From: NBML01 sp029939535
GTDB taxonomy: Bacteria > Desulfobacterota > Desulfobacteria > Desulfobacterales > Desulfobacteraceae
NCBI GenBank assembly: GCA_029939535.1
Contig: JAOZST010000034.1
Location: 1-27,291 of the forward strand
DNA length: 27,291 nucleotides
Direction of reading: 5' to 3'
The notes under the pieces are model-generated. The model was not told the DNA's origin and did not search any database. It saw only the letters and a list, made by a program, of their open reading frames with translations. This document shows positions 1-8,471 of the stretch, piece by piece. Position 1 is the stretch's first letter; each line of letters starts with the position of its first letter. The translations under genes were made by a program, and so were the position numbers.

Positions 1-119
1 AAATACCACTGAATGAAATTGGATAAATTATGATCAAAGAGCGCGAAATGTCCGGTATATCTCTTTTAATTTAAATAATTTAATTTCACTTAACATCATA
101 TTCATACTATAAAAAAATA

Positions 120-166
120 GACTCTTAATCAGTAGGTCCCGGGTTCGATCCCCTGACGGCCCACCA
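120..166 (+). pseudogene. 3' fragment of a tRNA gene, probably tRNA-Lys(CUU); candidate integration scar
   Basis: The segment reads as the 3' part of a tRNA. It has an anticodon loop CTCTTAA (122-128, anticodon CTT), 3' anticodon stem TCAGT (129-133), T-loop TTCGATC (144-150), 3' acceptor strand ACGGCCC (156-162), discriminator A and encoded CCA (164-166). The T stem pairs four of five positions; C140 faces T154. The DNA to the left offers no D-arm and no GGGCC-like acceptor partner, and only a poor 5' anticodon stem (ATAGA). The tRNA therefore seems to start abruptly at the anticodon arm. Integrases of genomic islands often recombine at tRNA 3' halves, so this may be an attachment-site copy or a broken gene. 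Which of the two cannot be decided without the sequence to the left. Confidence 0.7.
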
Positions 167-173
167 TTAATAG

Positions 174-215
174 CAAGGCTCTTAGCGATTTTCGTTAAGA
201 GCCTTGTTGCTTTTT
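174..215 (+). terminator. Rho-independent terminator behind the tRNA fragment
   Basis: A stem of about 14 bp (174-187 pairing with 193-206, including one G-T pair) surrounds a five-base loop. A T-rich run (207-215, interrupted by GC) follows. It lies eight bases behind the CCA of the tRNA fragment, as expected for a tRNA transcription terminator. Confidence 0.8.
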
Positions 216-297
216 AGCCTGGTAACAAAGATTTTTTAAGGCTTCCATAAGCTATAAAGGCTACAAAACATGTCACAAACCAGGCTATTTTTTATTT
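215..297. repeat. Nine-base inverted repeat with long spacer followed by a T run
   Basis: TAGCCTGGT (215-223) is perfectly complementary to ACCAGGCTA (279-287), with 55 bases between. Inside lies a small hairpin GCTT-CCAT-AAGC (241-252). A run rich in T follows to 297 and ends at the -35 box of the gspF promoter. It could be a second terminator or a structured leader. No known RNA family was recognised. Confidence 0.4.
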
Positions 298-324
298 TGA
301 CAATAGCACTGGATCGGGTATAAC
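297..324 (+). promoter_or_regulatory. Sigma70-type promoter of gspF
   Basis: TTGACA (297-302) and TATAAC (319-324) are separated by 16 bp. The predicted transcript would start about 15 bases before the gspF ATG at 346. The ribosome-binding site GGGAG (333-337) lies at a good distance. gspF is thus probably expressed from its own promoter, separately from the rest of the secretion genes. Confidence 0.65.
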
Positions 325-345
325 TTGCACCAGGGAGTTTAAACC

Positions 346-1581
346 ATGGCAGTATTTGAATATAAAGCTTTAAATATCAGAGGAAAAAAAATATCTGGGA
401 TCATTGATGCCGAGAGCAGTTCTGCTGCCAAATTAAAATTGCGGCAAAAGGATATTTTCCCGACGATATTGAATAAAATAGAATCCAAATCTGTTTTATC
501 TAAAAAAAAATCAAGCTCTGTGTTTAAAGAGTTCAAGTTATTTTCAAAGGTGAGTTCGTCTGAACTTTCCATGATTACAAGACAGATGTCAACGCTTTTG
601 TCTGCTGGATTTCCCTTGGTGAAAGCAGTTTCAACCCTGGTTCCCCAGACTAAATCCAAAACAATGCAGCGGGTGCTTTCACGGGTCAAGGATGCCATTG
701 AAGAGGGAAGCAGTTTTGCAAAAGCCCTGGCACTGTATCCAAATGTTTTTTCACCCATTTTTATAAATATGGTAAATGCGGGTGAGTCTTCGGGAACCCT
801 GGAAATTGTCTTGGAACGGCTTGCGGATTTTAATGAAAACCGGGAGGATTCAAAAAAAAAAATCCAGGCATCCCTTGCCTATCCTTTTTTAATGTCCTTT
901 ATCGGATTTGGGGTTTTACTTGTTCTGCTGACCTATGTTGTGCCAGGTATTGTAAATATCTTTTCCGACATGAACCAAACCCTGCCTTTGCCCACCCGGA
1001 TTCTTATCTCTGTCAGCTCTTTTTTCAAATCCTGGTGGTGGGGTATTGTTTTGACACCTTTTCTTTTTTTACTGGCAGTTTTCTTTGTGCGGAAATCTGA
1101 AAAGGGCGCCTGGTTTATTGATAACCTGGTCATCTCCCTGCCGATTATGGGCAGCCTTTTAAAGAAACTCATCGCAGCCCGTTTTACAAGGACCCTGGGA
1201 TCTTTGCTGGAAAATGGAGTCCCTATGCTCACAGCCCTGAATATCACCAAAACCATTGCAGGAAACCGGGTGATATATGAACTTATCTCAGAGGCCTGTG
1301 AAAGGGTTGAACAAGGGGGAGAACTGGGTGAAAGCCTTTCCCAGAGCAATGCTTTTCCATACCTTGCATCCCAGATGATCAAGATCGGGGAAGCCAGTGG
1401 AGAAATAGAAAAGATGCTGGAAAAAACAGCCGATCTTTTTGAAAAAGATGTTCAAACCGCTGTTACTGCTGCCACATCCCTGATCGAACCCCTGATTATC
1501 CTTGTCATGGGTGTTGTGGTGGGCTGTATTATTCTTGCCATCTGTTTGCCCATATTTGAAATCAATCAATTAATTCAATAG
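346..1581 (+). CDS. gspF: Type II secretion system inner-membrane protein GspF
   Basis: GspF is the polytopic inner-membrane platform protein that works with the ATPase GspE in building the pseudopilus. The 411-residue product has the family length and its two tandem T2SSF domains (about residues 75-198 and 278-400). Each ends in a hydrophobic segment: membrane spans lie near 180-203, 231-248 and 381-405. Repeated family motifs are visible, such as QMSTLLSAGFPLVKA in the first domain and TLGSLLENGVPMLTAL in the second. The start has GGGAG eight bases upstream. The gene stands apart: it faces the minus-strand gsp operon and ends 19 bases from the end of that operon's last gene. PilC of type IV pili is a relative, but the neighbouring gspC, gspD and gspG-N genes favour GspF. 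Confidence 0.95.
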   Translation: MAVFEYKALNIRGKKISGIIDAESSSAAKLKLRQKDIFPTILNKIESKSVLSKKKSSSVFKEFKLFSKVSSSELSMITRQMSTLLSAGFPLVKAVSTLVPQTKSKTMQRVLSRVKDAIEEGSSFAKALALYPNVFSPIFINMVNAGESSGTLEIVLERLADFNENREDSKKKIQASLAYPFLMSFIGFGVLLVLLTYVVPGIVNIFSDMNQTLPLPTRILISVSSFFKSWWWGIVLTPFLFLLAVFFVRKSEKGAWFIDNLVISLPIMGSLLKKLIAARFTRTLGSLLENGVPMLTALNITKTIAGNRVIYELISEACERVEQGGELGESLSQSNAFPYLASQMIKIGEASGEIEKMLEKTADLFEKDVQTAVTAATSLIEPLIILVMGVVVGCIILAICLPIFEINQLIQ

Positions 1582-1600
1582 GCAATTGATTTACTATGTT

Positions 1601-2551
1601 TTAAAATCCGTAGCTAAAGGACAATCCATAAAGGTTTTCATTTGGATGAATCCTGGGAATAATGGAAAATTTTTTATTGAGTATTCTAAGGGTCTGCTCC
1701 CTGTTATATTTGTGGGCAGAAGAGATTGAACCATAAATATTGCCGGAATAAAATCCTGTTTCCACAAAACCTATCACTCCGGCCAGGGCCCTGTTGTTGT
1801 TGTCAAAAGCTGTATAGGCAGCATAAATCAATCCAGTATTGAGTAAAAAAGTGGTAAAGGCATCCCGATATCTTTCATTATAGAAAAACCCAGCCCCCGG
1901 GATAATGGCCAGAGCACCGGCAAGCTTTGGATTTTTTCTGGGGGCCAGCTCCGCCTTTGTGATAAGATCCAAATATTGATCTGTATGATAAATATCTTCA
2001 CCAGGTGCTGATATTTTCGACAAAGAGTCCCGGACAAGGGCCAGGGAATCAGAATTCCCATTTTTTAGGTCTGCAAGATGTATCTGGGCAAGGGTAAAAT
2101 AAATCCTGTCTTTGGTTTCATGGTCTTTGGCCAGCTTTAAATAATTTTGAAGGACAATCTGGGCATATCCGGTATTGCCCATTTCCATAAATGCTCGGCT
2201 CTGGAAAAAAAAAGATTCTTTTGTGATTTCATTTTCTTTGTCATCCATTATGATTCCATTGAAAATACCTGCTGCCCCATGAAACTTTTTCATATTAAAC
2301 AGGCAAACCCCTATTTTAAATTGCGCCTGGTCCTTTAAAGGGCTGTCAGAAAAAAAATAAATAAACCTTTTGTACTCTACCATGGCTGTTTCATAGTCTT
2401 TTTCTGCAAAGAGTTTTTCAGCATATTCAAACTGCATGTCTGAGTCTATAATCATCTGATTTTTCTGGGCAAAACAATTGTTTGGAAGTATCATCAATAG
2501 ATTCAATATGGTAAACAGTATACAATAATAGGATTTTTGAAATTTCATCAT
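1601..2551 (-). CDS. Exported TPR-repeat protein with C-terminal DUF5683-like hydrophobic region
   Basis: The function is not known. The 316-residue product begins with a signal peptide (a hydrophobic stretch ending near CFA-QK, about residue 29). A tetratricopeptide-like part follows (about 35-180) with motifs such as YAEKLFAEKDYETAMVEYK, resembling the YbgF/BamD type. The region about 205-290 is hydrophobic and glycine-rich (GALAIIPGAGFFYNERYRDA, with several GxxxG-like turns), like DUF5683-type envelope proteins. The protein ends in an aromatic residue, as many outer-membrane proteins do. Its ATG overlaps the yidD-like stop (ATGA), so the two are probably translated together. It is the last gene of the gsp operon. 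A role in envelope assembly or secretion is inferred only from this context. Confidence 0.75.
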   Translation of the reverse strand: MMKFQKSYYCILFTILNLLMILPNNCFAQKNQMIIDSDMQFEYAEKLFAEKDYETAMVEYKRFIYFFSDSPLKDQAQFKIGVCLFNMKKFHGAAGIFNGIIMDDKENEITKESFFFQSRAFMEMGNTGYAQIVLQNYLKLAKDHETKDRIYFTLAQIHLADLKNGNSDSLALVRDSLSKISAPGEDIYHTDQYLDLITKAELAPRKNPKLAGALAIIPGAGFFYNERYRDAFTTFLLNTGLIYAAYTAFDNNNRALAGVIGFVETGFYSGNIYGSISSAHKYNREQTLRILNKKFSIIPRIHPNENLYGLSFSYGF

Positions 2552-2886
2552 TTTTTTTCTTTTTCAAACCACCAGAAATCATTGGCTTTCACAGGATCAT
2601 AAATTAATTTTCGACCTTTACTAATTATTGTTCTGGATTGATAAACTTCATCCCTTCCGCATCGTACAAGCCGGTCACAGGCCATCACCCACCCCAGAAC
2701 CAGACCATGCTTTTCAATGGCCCGGGATGCATAGGATGAGCAGGAAGGATACATGGGACATCGATTGCCGTTTATGGCTGAAATGTGATCCTGGTAGAAT
2801 TTAATAAATAAATTCTCTGCCCTGGCAGAGGGAAGAACACAGATAAAAATCAGGAATACGAGGATGGTCAAAATAATTTTTCCCAT
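2548..2886 (-). CDS. yidD: YidD-like protein with predicted signal peptide
   Basis: YidD proteins are small membrane-associated factors that help YidC-dependent membrane insertion. The family core is plain here: FYQDHIS, then CPMYPSCSSYASRAIEKHG, then a Cys in the ACDRLVRC segment and a late YDPV. Unlike ordinary YidD (about 70-90 residues, no leader), this one begins with a hydrophobic leader ending near PSARA, so the mature part is probably exported. I chose the ATG at 2886 (112 residues) because AGGA lies five bases upstream and this start clears the gspE stop. An upstream ATG at 2943 would add 19 residues and overlap gspE by 32 bases. The next gene overlaps the stop by four bases. Its place in a gsp operon rather than beside rnpA is unusual. 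Confidence 0.85.
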   Translation of the reverse strand: MGKIILTILVFLIFICVLPSARAENLFIKFYQDHISAINGNRCPMYPSCSSYASRAIEKHGLVLGWVMACDRLVRCGRDEVYQSRTIISKGRKLIYDPVKANDFWWFEKEKK

Positions 2887-2911
2887 TGGAATCCTGGAAA
2901 TGGTGATTTTA

Positions 2912-4621
2912 TCATTCCTGGGTAACACGAAGTACTTCTCCAATGGATGTAATCCCCTTGAGAACCTTTGACATTCCGTCCTGGCGAAGGGTTGTCATTC
3001 CAGATTTCAAGGCTGCATCTTTGATCTGGTTGGAATCTGATGTTTCCAGTACAAGGCTTTTTAATCCATCATTCATGAGCATGACCTCAAAAATTGCTTC
3101 TCTGCCCAGATACCCTGTTTGAAAACATTTTGAACAGCCCTGGGGTTTATATACATTTTGTCCGATATATTCTTTTCCAAGTCCGTTCAGGGCTTTTATA
3201 TGGGAGGGTTCCAATTTGTATGCCTGTTTGCAATGGTTGCAGAGCAGCCGCACCAGACGCTGGGCAATCACGGCATTTACAGAGGAGGATATAAGATAGG
3301 GTTCCACACCCAGATCCACAAGTCTTGTAATGGCCCCTGCAGAATCATTGGTGTGAAGAGTTGAAAAAACAAGGTGGCCGGTCAGGGCGGACTGGATAGC
3401 AATCTCTGCGGTCTCGATATCTCTTATTTCTCCGATAAGCACAATATCAGGGTCCTGACGCACAATGGACCGTAATCCTTTTGCAAAGGTAACGCCGGTT
3501 TTAGCATTCACCTGGATCTGGCCGATTCCCTTGAGGTTATACTCCACAGGATCCTCTATGGTGATAATATTTTTATCTGGAGAGTTAATTTTTGAAAGGG
3601 CAGAATAAAGTGTTGTTGTTTTCCCGCTTCCCGTGGGACCTGTCACAAGAACAATACCATTATTCTGTTGGATAATTTTATTTATCAGACTGAAATTTTC
3701 CTTGGAAAGGCCGAACTCTGAAAACTCCAGAAAATATCCTGACTTGTTCAACAGTCTCATGACTAAACGTTCGCCATGGGAGGTGGGAACAGTGGAAATA
3801 CGGATATCGATTTCCTGGTCTCCAATTCTAACCTGGGCCCTTCCATCCTGGGGAACTCTTTTCTCGGCAATATTCATCTTTGCCATGACTTTAATTCTGG
3901 AGATCAAAGATGCCTGTATCCCCTTGGGCGGATTGAGCATTTCATAGAGAATACCGTCTATTCGATATCTGACCTTTAAAACATCCTGAAAAGGCTCAAT
4001 ATGGATATCACTGGCCATGGCTTTAACAGCCTGGGAGATCATATGATTCACAAGCCGGATGACCGGAGCATCACTGGTGTCATCCAGCAGGTCAGCGGTC
4101 CTCTCAAAATCATCAATAATTGTGAATCCATTACTTTCCATATCCTCAACAAGCTGCTGGGCACTTTCTCCGGCTCGATCATAGAGTGTGTTGACTGCGG
4201 AAAGAATTTGGCTCCTGGGAGCCAGCACCAGGGAATAATCATCAAGCTTGAGAATTGCTGAGATATCATCCACAAAACTAAGGTCAGAAGGATCATTAAC
4301 GGCAATGATTGAACTCCCCTTTGCCTTTTCCTCTGCCGGTGCCTTTACCAGGGGAGCCACACAGATTTTTTTTAAAAATTGCCTGGAGATGCTTGCTGTC
4401 CAGTCATCCCTGACATTTTCCAGGGTAAGAATCGTATGAAATGGAATTGAGTAGAGATGGCCCAGGGCTTCAAGAATTTCAATTTCCAGGACAAGTTTTG
4501 TTTCAATTGCAGATTCAACAAAGATTGACGGTTCCCTGACATAGGTGTTTCTGAGTTTTTCGCAGTTTTCCTTTGAAAGGGATGTCTTTGCAGCAATAAT
4601 ATCTAAGAATTCATCAATCAT
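2912..4621 (-). CDS. gspE: Type II secretion ATPase GspE
   Basis: GspE is the cytoplasmic hexameric ATPase that powers pseudopilus assembly. The 569-residue protein has an N-terminal MshEN-like domain (about 20-150). The catalytic region follows, with the Walker A motif GPTGSGKT (328-335), an acidic box around IITIEDPVEY (352-361), Walker B VLIGEIRD (394-401) and the His box TLHTNDSAGA (421-430). A zinc-binding tetracysteine site is formed by C461/C464 and C496/C499, typical of GspE and PilB. Its start overlaps the end of gspD by eight bases, indicating coupled translation. The length is close to the family norm. PilB of type IV pili is similar, but the surrounding genes settle the assignment. 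Confidence 0.96.
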   Translation of the reverse strand: MIDEFLDIIAAKTSLSKENCEKLRNTYVREPSIFVESAIETKLVLEIEILEALGHLYSIPFHTILTLENVRDDWTASISRQFLKKICVAPLVKAPAEEKAKGSSIIAVNDPSDLSFVDDISAILKLDDYSLVLAPRSQILSAVNTLYDRAGESAQQLVEDMESNGFTIIDDFERTADLLDDTSDAPVIRLVNHMISQAVKAMASDIHIEPFQDVLKVRYRIDGILYEMLNPPKGIQASLISRIKVMAKMNIAEKRVPQDGRAQVRIGDQEIDIRISTVPTSHGERLVMRLLNKSGYFLEFSEFGLSKENFSLINKIIQQNNGIVLVTGPTGSGKTTTLYSALSKINSPDKNIITIEDPVEYNLKGIGQIQVNAKTGVTFAKGLRSIVRQDPDIVLIGEIRDIETAEIAIQSALTGHLVFSTLHTNDSAGAITRLVDLGVEPYLISSSVNAVIAQRLVRLLCNHCKQAYKLEPSHIKALNGLGKEYIGQNVYKPQGCSKCFQTGYLGREAIFEVMLMNDGLKSLVLETSDSNQIKDAALKSGMTTLRQDGMSKVLKGITSIGEVLRVTQE

Positions 4622-6623
4622 TGGAATTTTGCTGATTCTTTATTATTTCATTCATCTCATTGTCCTTCTCTGGATTCAACTTGTTATAGATTGTGATTTC
4701 ACCTTTTTTTATGGAATTGATTTCTTTGCTTTTCTCTTTATAAATTTTCTTTGCTTCCAGAGGGTTTTTAACCACCCTGGGTGTTAAAAAAATATAAAGA
4801 TCTGTGATTTCTTTTCCTTCGGATGTGGATTTAAATGCCCAGCCCAGCCCTGGAATATTTCCCAGGCAAGGGGCCTGGGAATCTGACTTGGTCAAATTCT
4901 CACCAATAAGACCCCCGATCACAACACTGTTGGAATCCTCTACAATTATGGTTGTTTCAATTAGGCGTTTGAAAGTAGTGGGCCTGTCAGGATTTGATTG
5001 ATTCACAGAATCAAGAACGGTCATTTCCACATTGACATTGAGCCGAACCAGTCTTCCTTTGCTGATCTGGGGGGTGATTTTAAGAGAGGTGCCCACGTCT
5101 TTGTATTCAAATGAGCTATAGGTTTCCGTAGACGATTCTGCTGCAGATCTTGTCTGGTAGGGAACATTTTTACCAACGGTAATGGAGGCCTCTTCATTTT
5201 CCGTTGTCAAAATCTGGGGCGTAGAAATGATATTCACATCCTTATCATTCTGATATGCCGCAACAACTGCCTGGATATCAGGAAAGGTCACACCTCCGAT
5301 ATTAAAAGAGTCGCCCAGAACCCCCACAGAAAATCCCTTGGGAAGAGATCCTCCAGAAGTTTCTGACAAATTTGTAAAACCACTGTCTCCGGTGCCGCCG
5401 AATCCTGCAAAACCGGCTTTGGTATCCCCATCAAACCCCTGGATAGTTTTCCATTCTGTCCCTATATTCAAACCCCGGCTTATATTTACCTCCATGATAA
5501 GGCACTCAATATAGACCATGGCCCTGGGAATATCCAGTTTGCTGATGACCTCTTCCAGTACTGGATAATCCTCCTTGTCAGCCATGATGATAAGGCTGTT
5601 GGTGGCAGTATCTGCCATAATTTTTACTTTATCAGATAAAATAGGTGATTTTTTCTGGCCTGGAGCTGACTTTTTTGTATCTGTTGTGGGAATTTCCACC
5701 AATACCTTCACTAGATTTTCAGCCGATGCATGCTCCAGATAATATACCCGTATCTTTTCTTCCCCCTTGGGAACCTGCTGATCCAGAAGGTCTATTAACT
5801 TGCTGACCCTGTCGGTTTCTACTTTGCTGGCCAGAAGAATAATGGAGTTGGTTCTTTCGTCTGCAACAAACTTCACTATCTGATCTATATTCTTCTTTCC
5901 CTTTATAGATTTCACCCGGGCGGTAAAGATTGAAGAAAGGCTTTGAACCATATTTTTGGCATCTGAATATTTGATGGGAATCACGGATATGGTTTTCCCA
6001 ATACTCTGGATATCAATGACCCCTATAATTTTTAACAGCCTGTCAATACTTGAAAGTGTTGCTGTTATGATGAGCATATTGGTATCACGGTAGGAGAGGA
6101 CAACACTACCCTTGGGGACCAGAGGGGCAAATAAATTCTTCAGATCATCGGATCTTGCATATTCCAGGGGAATGATCCTGGTTACAATTTTATCATCCAG
6201 GCTGCCGGGTTTCCCAGGTTTGGTGGCTATTTTTGTATCCAGATTGTCCCCTTTTGCTTTGGGTGTTGGAATGATTTTAATGATTTGCCCTGACTCCACC
6301 GTGGAAAAACCATTGATTGCAAGAACAGACTCAAAGACTTTGTAGGCATTTTTTACGGATATTTTTGTGGGGGAAATAATTGTTACATTCCCTTTCACCC
6401 TGTTGTCCACAACAAAATTTTTCCCAGTCAATTTGCTCATGAATTTAATGAACACATTAATATCAACATTATTAAAATCTATTGATACATATTGTGAATC
6501 TGGGTCCGGGTCCGGGTTTTCCAAAGTTTCAGTAGCATCACTGTCAAGGGGGAACAATAGAAATGCTGCACAAAAAACCATTATACAGGAAATTGAAACC
6601 ATCCATTTTCTGCTACAAAACAT
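4614..6623 (-). CDS. gspD: Type II secretion outer-membrane secretin GspD
   Basis: GspD forms the multimeric outer-membrane channel. The 669-residue product has a signal peptide (hydrophobic to about residue 28), an N0 domain (about 44-120) and several N1-N3 repeats. The C-terminal secretin domain has the conserved segments VVIGGLIGENLTKS and LGNIPGLGWAFKS, and LYIFLTPRVV close to the end. A short Asp-Pro repeat (DPDPD, near residue 37) follows the signal sequence. The last 40 or so residues are charged and lie beyond the barrel, as in secretins with an S-domain. No pilotin gene is visible. AGGAG lies ten bases ahead of the ATG. gspC ends 19 bases upstream and gspE overlaps downstream. Confidence 0.96.
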   Translation of the reverse strand: MFCSRKWMVSISCIMVFCAAFLLFPLDSDATETLENPDPDPDSQYVSIDFNNVDINVFIKFMSKLTGKNFVVDNRVKGNVTIISPTKISVKNAYKVFESVLAINGFSTVESGQIIKIIPTPKAKGDNLDTKIATKPGKPGSLDDKIVTRIIPLEYARSDDLKNLFAPLVPKGSVVLSYRDTNMLIITATLSSIDRLLKIIGVIDIQSIGKTISVIPIKYSDAKNMVQSLSSIFTARVKSIKGKKNIDQIVKFVADERTNSIILLASKVETDRVSKLIDLLDQQVPKGEEKIRVYYLEHASAENLVKVLVEIPTTDTKKSAPGQKKSPILSDKVKIMADTATNSLIIMADKEDYPVLEEVISKLDIPRAMVYIECLIMEVNISRGLNIGTEWKTIQGFDGDTKAGFAGFGGTGDSGFTNLSETSGGSLPKGFSVGVLGDSFNIGGVTFPDIQAVVAAYQNDKDVNIISTPQILTTENEEASITVGKNVPYQTRSAAESSTETYSSFEYKDVGTSLKITPQISKGRLVRLNVNVEMTVLDSVNQSNPDRPTTFKRLIETTIIVEDSNSVVIGGLIGENLTKSDSQAPCLGNIPGLGWAFKSTSEGKEITDLYIFLTPRVVKNPLEAKKIYKEKSKEINSIKKGEITIYNKLNPEKDNEMNEIIKNQQNSND

Positions 6624-6642
6624 TCTTATTCATCTCCTTTTT

Positions 6643-7584
6643 TTACTCAATACCCTCTGAAAAATTTGTAATCAGATATTGTCCGTTTTTAACTTGATAA
6701 TTCAATTCTTGAATTTTCCCCCGTCTCAACAAAGTAATCCTGGCTTCCTCTGCCTCGTTTATTTCGCTGAACAGGGTGGAAACATCCTCGGGTGATACAA
6801 TTTCCATTCCATTTATGTTCCTTACAATGTCACCATTCTTCAGTCCAAGCTGCCTGAAAACAGAATTCGGTCTTATACCATATACCATTATACCGTCTGG
6901 TTCACCTTGGGTAAAATGGGGCCTCATCTTAACCTGTTTCATCAAGGCTGTGATATCACCGGAAGAATCACCTTGAATCAGTCTATGGCCCGGCAGTTCA
7001 TTAAAGGGCAGGTTGGAGGGCAGATCATGAACAGACTTTGGAGTGTTGGTTAGATTTTCCCTGGGCATACGGGCTTTTGAAACATTTTTGCTATTTGTTT
7101 CCATTTCAAGAACCTGATCTTTCCCCTGGTAGCTGAGAATCACTTGATGGCGGTAAATTTTTTTGAGCGTTGCGCCCTGGATCACATCCCCGATTTCATA
7201 CAGGGTCTGCTGTTTTAATTTTTTATCTTCAATCACAGCATAGACCTTTCCCTGCCCTGTCACGGTTCCCCATAAAACCAGGCTGAGATTTGTTGGCTGC
7301 AGTTTTTCAGGCTCTTGTTCTTCTATTTTCCGGGTATTTGTTTCTTCTGCTTTTTCTTCAACCTCAACCTTGAAAAGATTTCTCTGAACAATTATATCAT
7401 ATTGATTTTTATTTGAATCCAGTTTCCATGACTCCTGGATGCTGTTTTTTGATATTGTTCCGGAAGAATGCAGTTCAGGAAGAACAAAACTCTCTGCCAG
7501 CATATTTTTATACACAATATCAACAGAAAAATATGCAATGGATGCAACCAGAGCCACTTTTATTACGGCAAATATATATTTCAT
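6643..7584 (-). CDS. gspC: Type II secretion protein GspC with PDZ domain
   Basis: GspC links the inner-membrane platform to the secretin. The 313-residue protein has one N-terminal membrane span (about 5-22). A periplasmic linker with a glutamate-rich stretch (about 75-95) follows. Next is an HR domain (about 98-165, LVLWGTVTGQGKVYAVIEDK and following). The C-terminal PDZ domain (about 215-300) contains GIRPNSVFRQLGLKNGDIV, the usual PDZ carboxylate-loop and ligand-groove segment. The start overlaps the gspN stop as ATGA, so translation is coupled. Placing gspC and gspD near the operon end, after the pseudopilins, differs from the classical C-D-E-F-G order. Family length and domain order agree with GspC. 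Confidence 0.92.
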   Translation of the reverse strand: MKYIFAVIKVALVASIAYFSVDIVYKNMLAESFVLPELHSSGTISKNSIQESWKLDSNKNQYDIIVQRNLFKVEVEEKAEETNTRKIEEQEPEKLQPTNLSLVLWGTVTGQGKVYAVIEDKKLKQQTLYEIGDVIQGATLKKIYRHQVILSYQGKDQVLEMETNSKNVSKARMPRENLTNTPKSVHDLPSNLPFNELPGHRLIQGDSSGDITALMKQVKMRPHFTQGEPDGIMVYGIRPNSVFRQLGLKNGDIVRNINGMEIVSPEDVSTLFSEINEAEEARITLLRRGKIQELNYQVKNGQYLITNFSEGIE

Positions 7585-8468
7585 ATCCCCAACTCCGGAT
7601 TTTCCAATGTTCCTTTGATGGTAAATAGGATTCCCTCTTTTTTAATATTCCCTACAATAGACGTAAAGGCTGGGTAATTTGCAAACTTTGCAAGATAGGG
7701 TGAATCAGGCAGAAGTACTCCTGAAAGATTCAATCTGGTTTTTTGAACAGGGAAAACAATATCCATCCCGCCTTTCAATTTTACATTTATAATGGATCCC
7801 CGGGCTGTGCACCGGGTCAGGATCAATCTTGCTGGCTGGTGTATGAATTCAAGGGTGATATCTGAAAAATCAATTGCTGGTATATTCAACGCAGTAAACA
7901 ATGAACCTTTCATTGCTGTGGAAAAAACTGCAGAAAAATTCCGGATCGACATGCTCCCTTTTCCAAGATCTTTTTCATTCCCGGTACTGATTTGTTTATA
8001 TTCACCATTCAGTTCACAACCCAGGCTAATATCTGCAAAATCTGTTTTATACCTGAAATCAACTATTTTCACCACGGACATTGAGGCGGTTACACTTGAA
8101 AATAAAAAAGGATCAAGGCTATTGATAAGCAGATGACCCTTTAATGAGCCCTGGGAAAAACCAGATTGAAATTTTATTTGTTTTTCTTCTTTGAATATGG
8201 AAAAAAAATCTAAAAACACTTGAAAAGATTCGGGTATTATCTGCATACCTTGATCCATATCCGGTCCCAGTAGAAGCGTTGTATTTTCAAAGCCCAGGGT
8301 AAAGGGAAAGGCAGGTTTGACATCGTCCATATGCAAGGCCAGATTTTGATTTTTTACGACCTGGGATAGATAGACGGCAAATTCCTTTCCAGGAAATAGG
8401 AGGAAGACAAACCCCAAAGAGGATACAAGAAAAAACAGGATATAAAAAAATATAGATTTAGGCTTCAT
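7581..8468 (-). CDS. gspN: Type II secretion protein GspN
   Basis: This 295-residue protein begins with a hydrophobic span (about 7-26) and is otherwise predicted to be periplasmic. It contains beta-rich segments such as LKGGMDIVFPVQKTRLNLSG, as seen in AsmA/GspN-type proteins. GspN is an accessory component found in only some type II systems, and its exact role is poorly defined. The assignment rests on the position directly between gspM and gspC, the size, the topology and the repeated LxGxL-type segments rather than on a catalytic motif. It starts three bases behind gspM and overlaps gspC by four bases. Confidence 0.8.
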   Translation of the reverse strand: MKPKSIFFYILFFLVSSLGFVFLLFPGKEFAVYLSQVVKNQNLALHMDDVKPAFPFTLGFENTTLLLGPDMDQGMQIIPESFQVFLDFFSIFKEEKQIKFQSGFSQGSLKGHLLINSLDPFLFSSVTASMSVVKIVDFRYKTDFADISLGCELNGEYKQISTGNEKDLGKGSMSIRNFSAVFSTAMKGSLFTALNIPAIDFSDITLEFIHQPARLILTRCTARGSIINVKLKGGMDIVFPVQKTRLNLSGVLLPDSPYLAKFANYPAFTSIVGNIKKEGILFTIKGTLENPELGI

Positions 8469-8471
8469 CCT

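Noticed and set aside
1..135. A complete tRNA or a tRNA split by a group I intron
   Set aside because: No 5' acceptor strand or D-arm is seen in 1-118. The tRNA-like part begins before the anticodon rather than at a usual intron site within it.
933..1382. Antisense ORF inside gspF, and the similar ORFs inside other genes
   Set aside because: They are shadow frames of well-supported genes with no domain, signal or ribosome-binding evidence.
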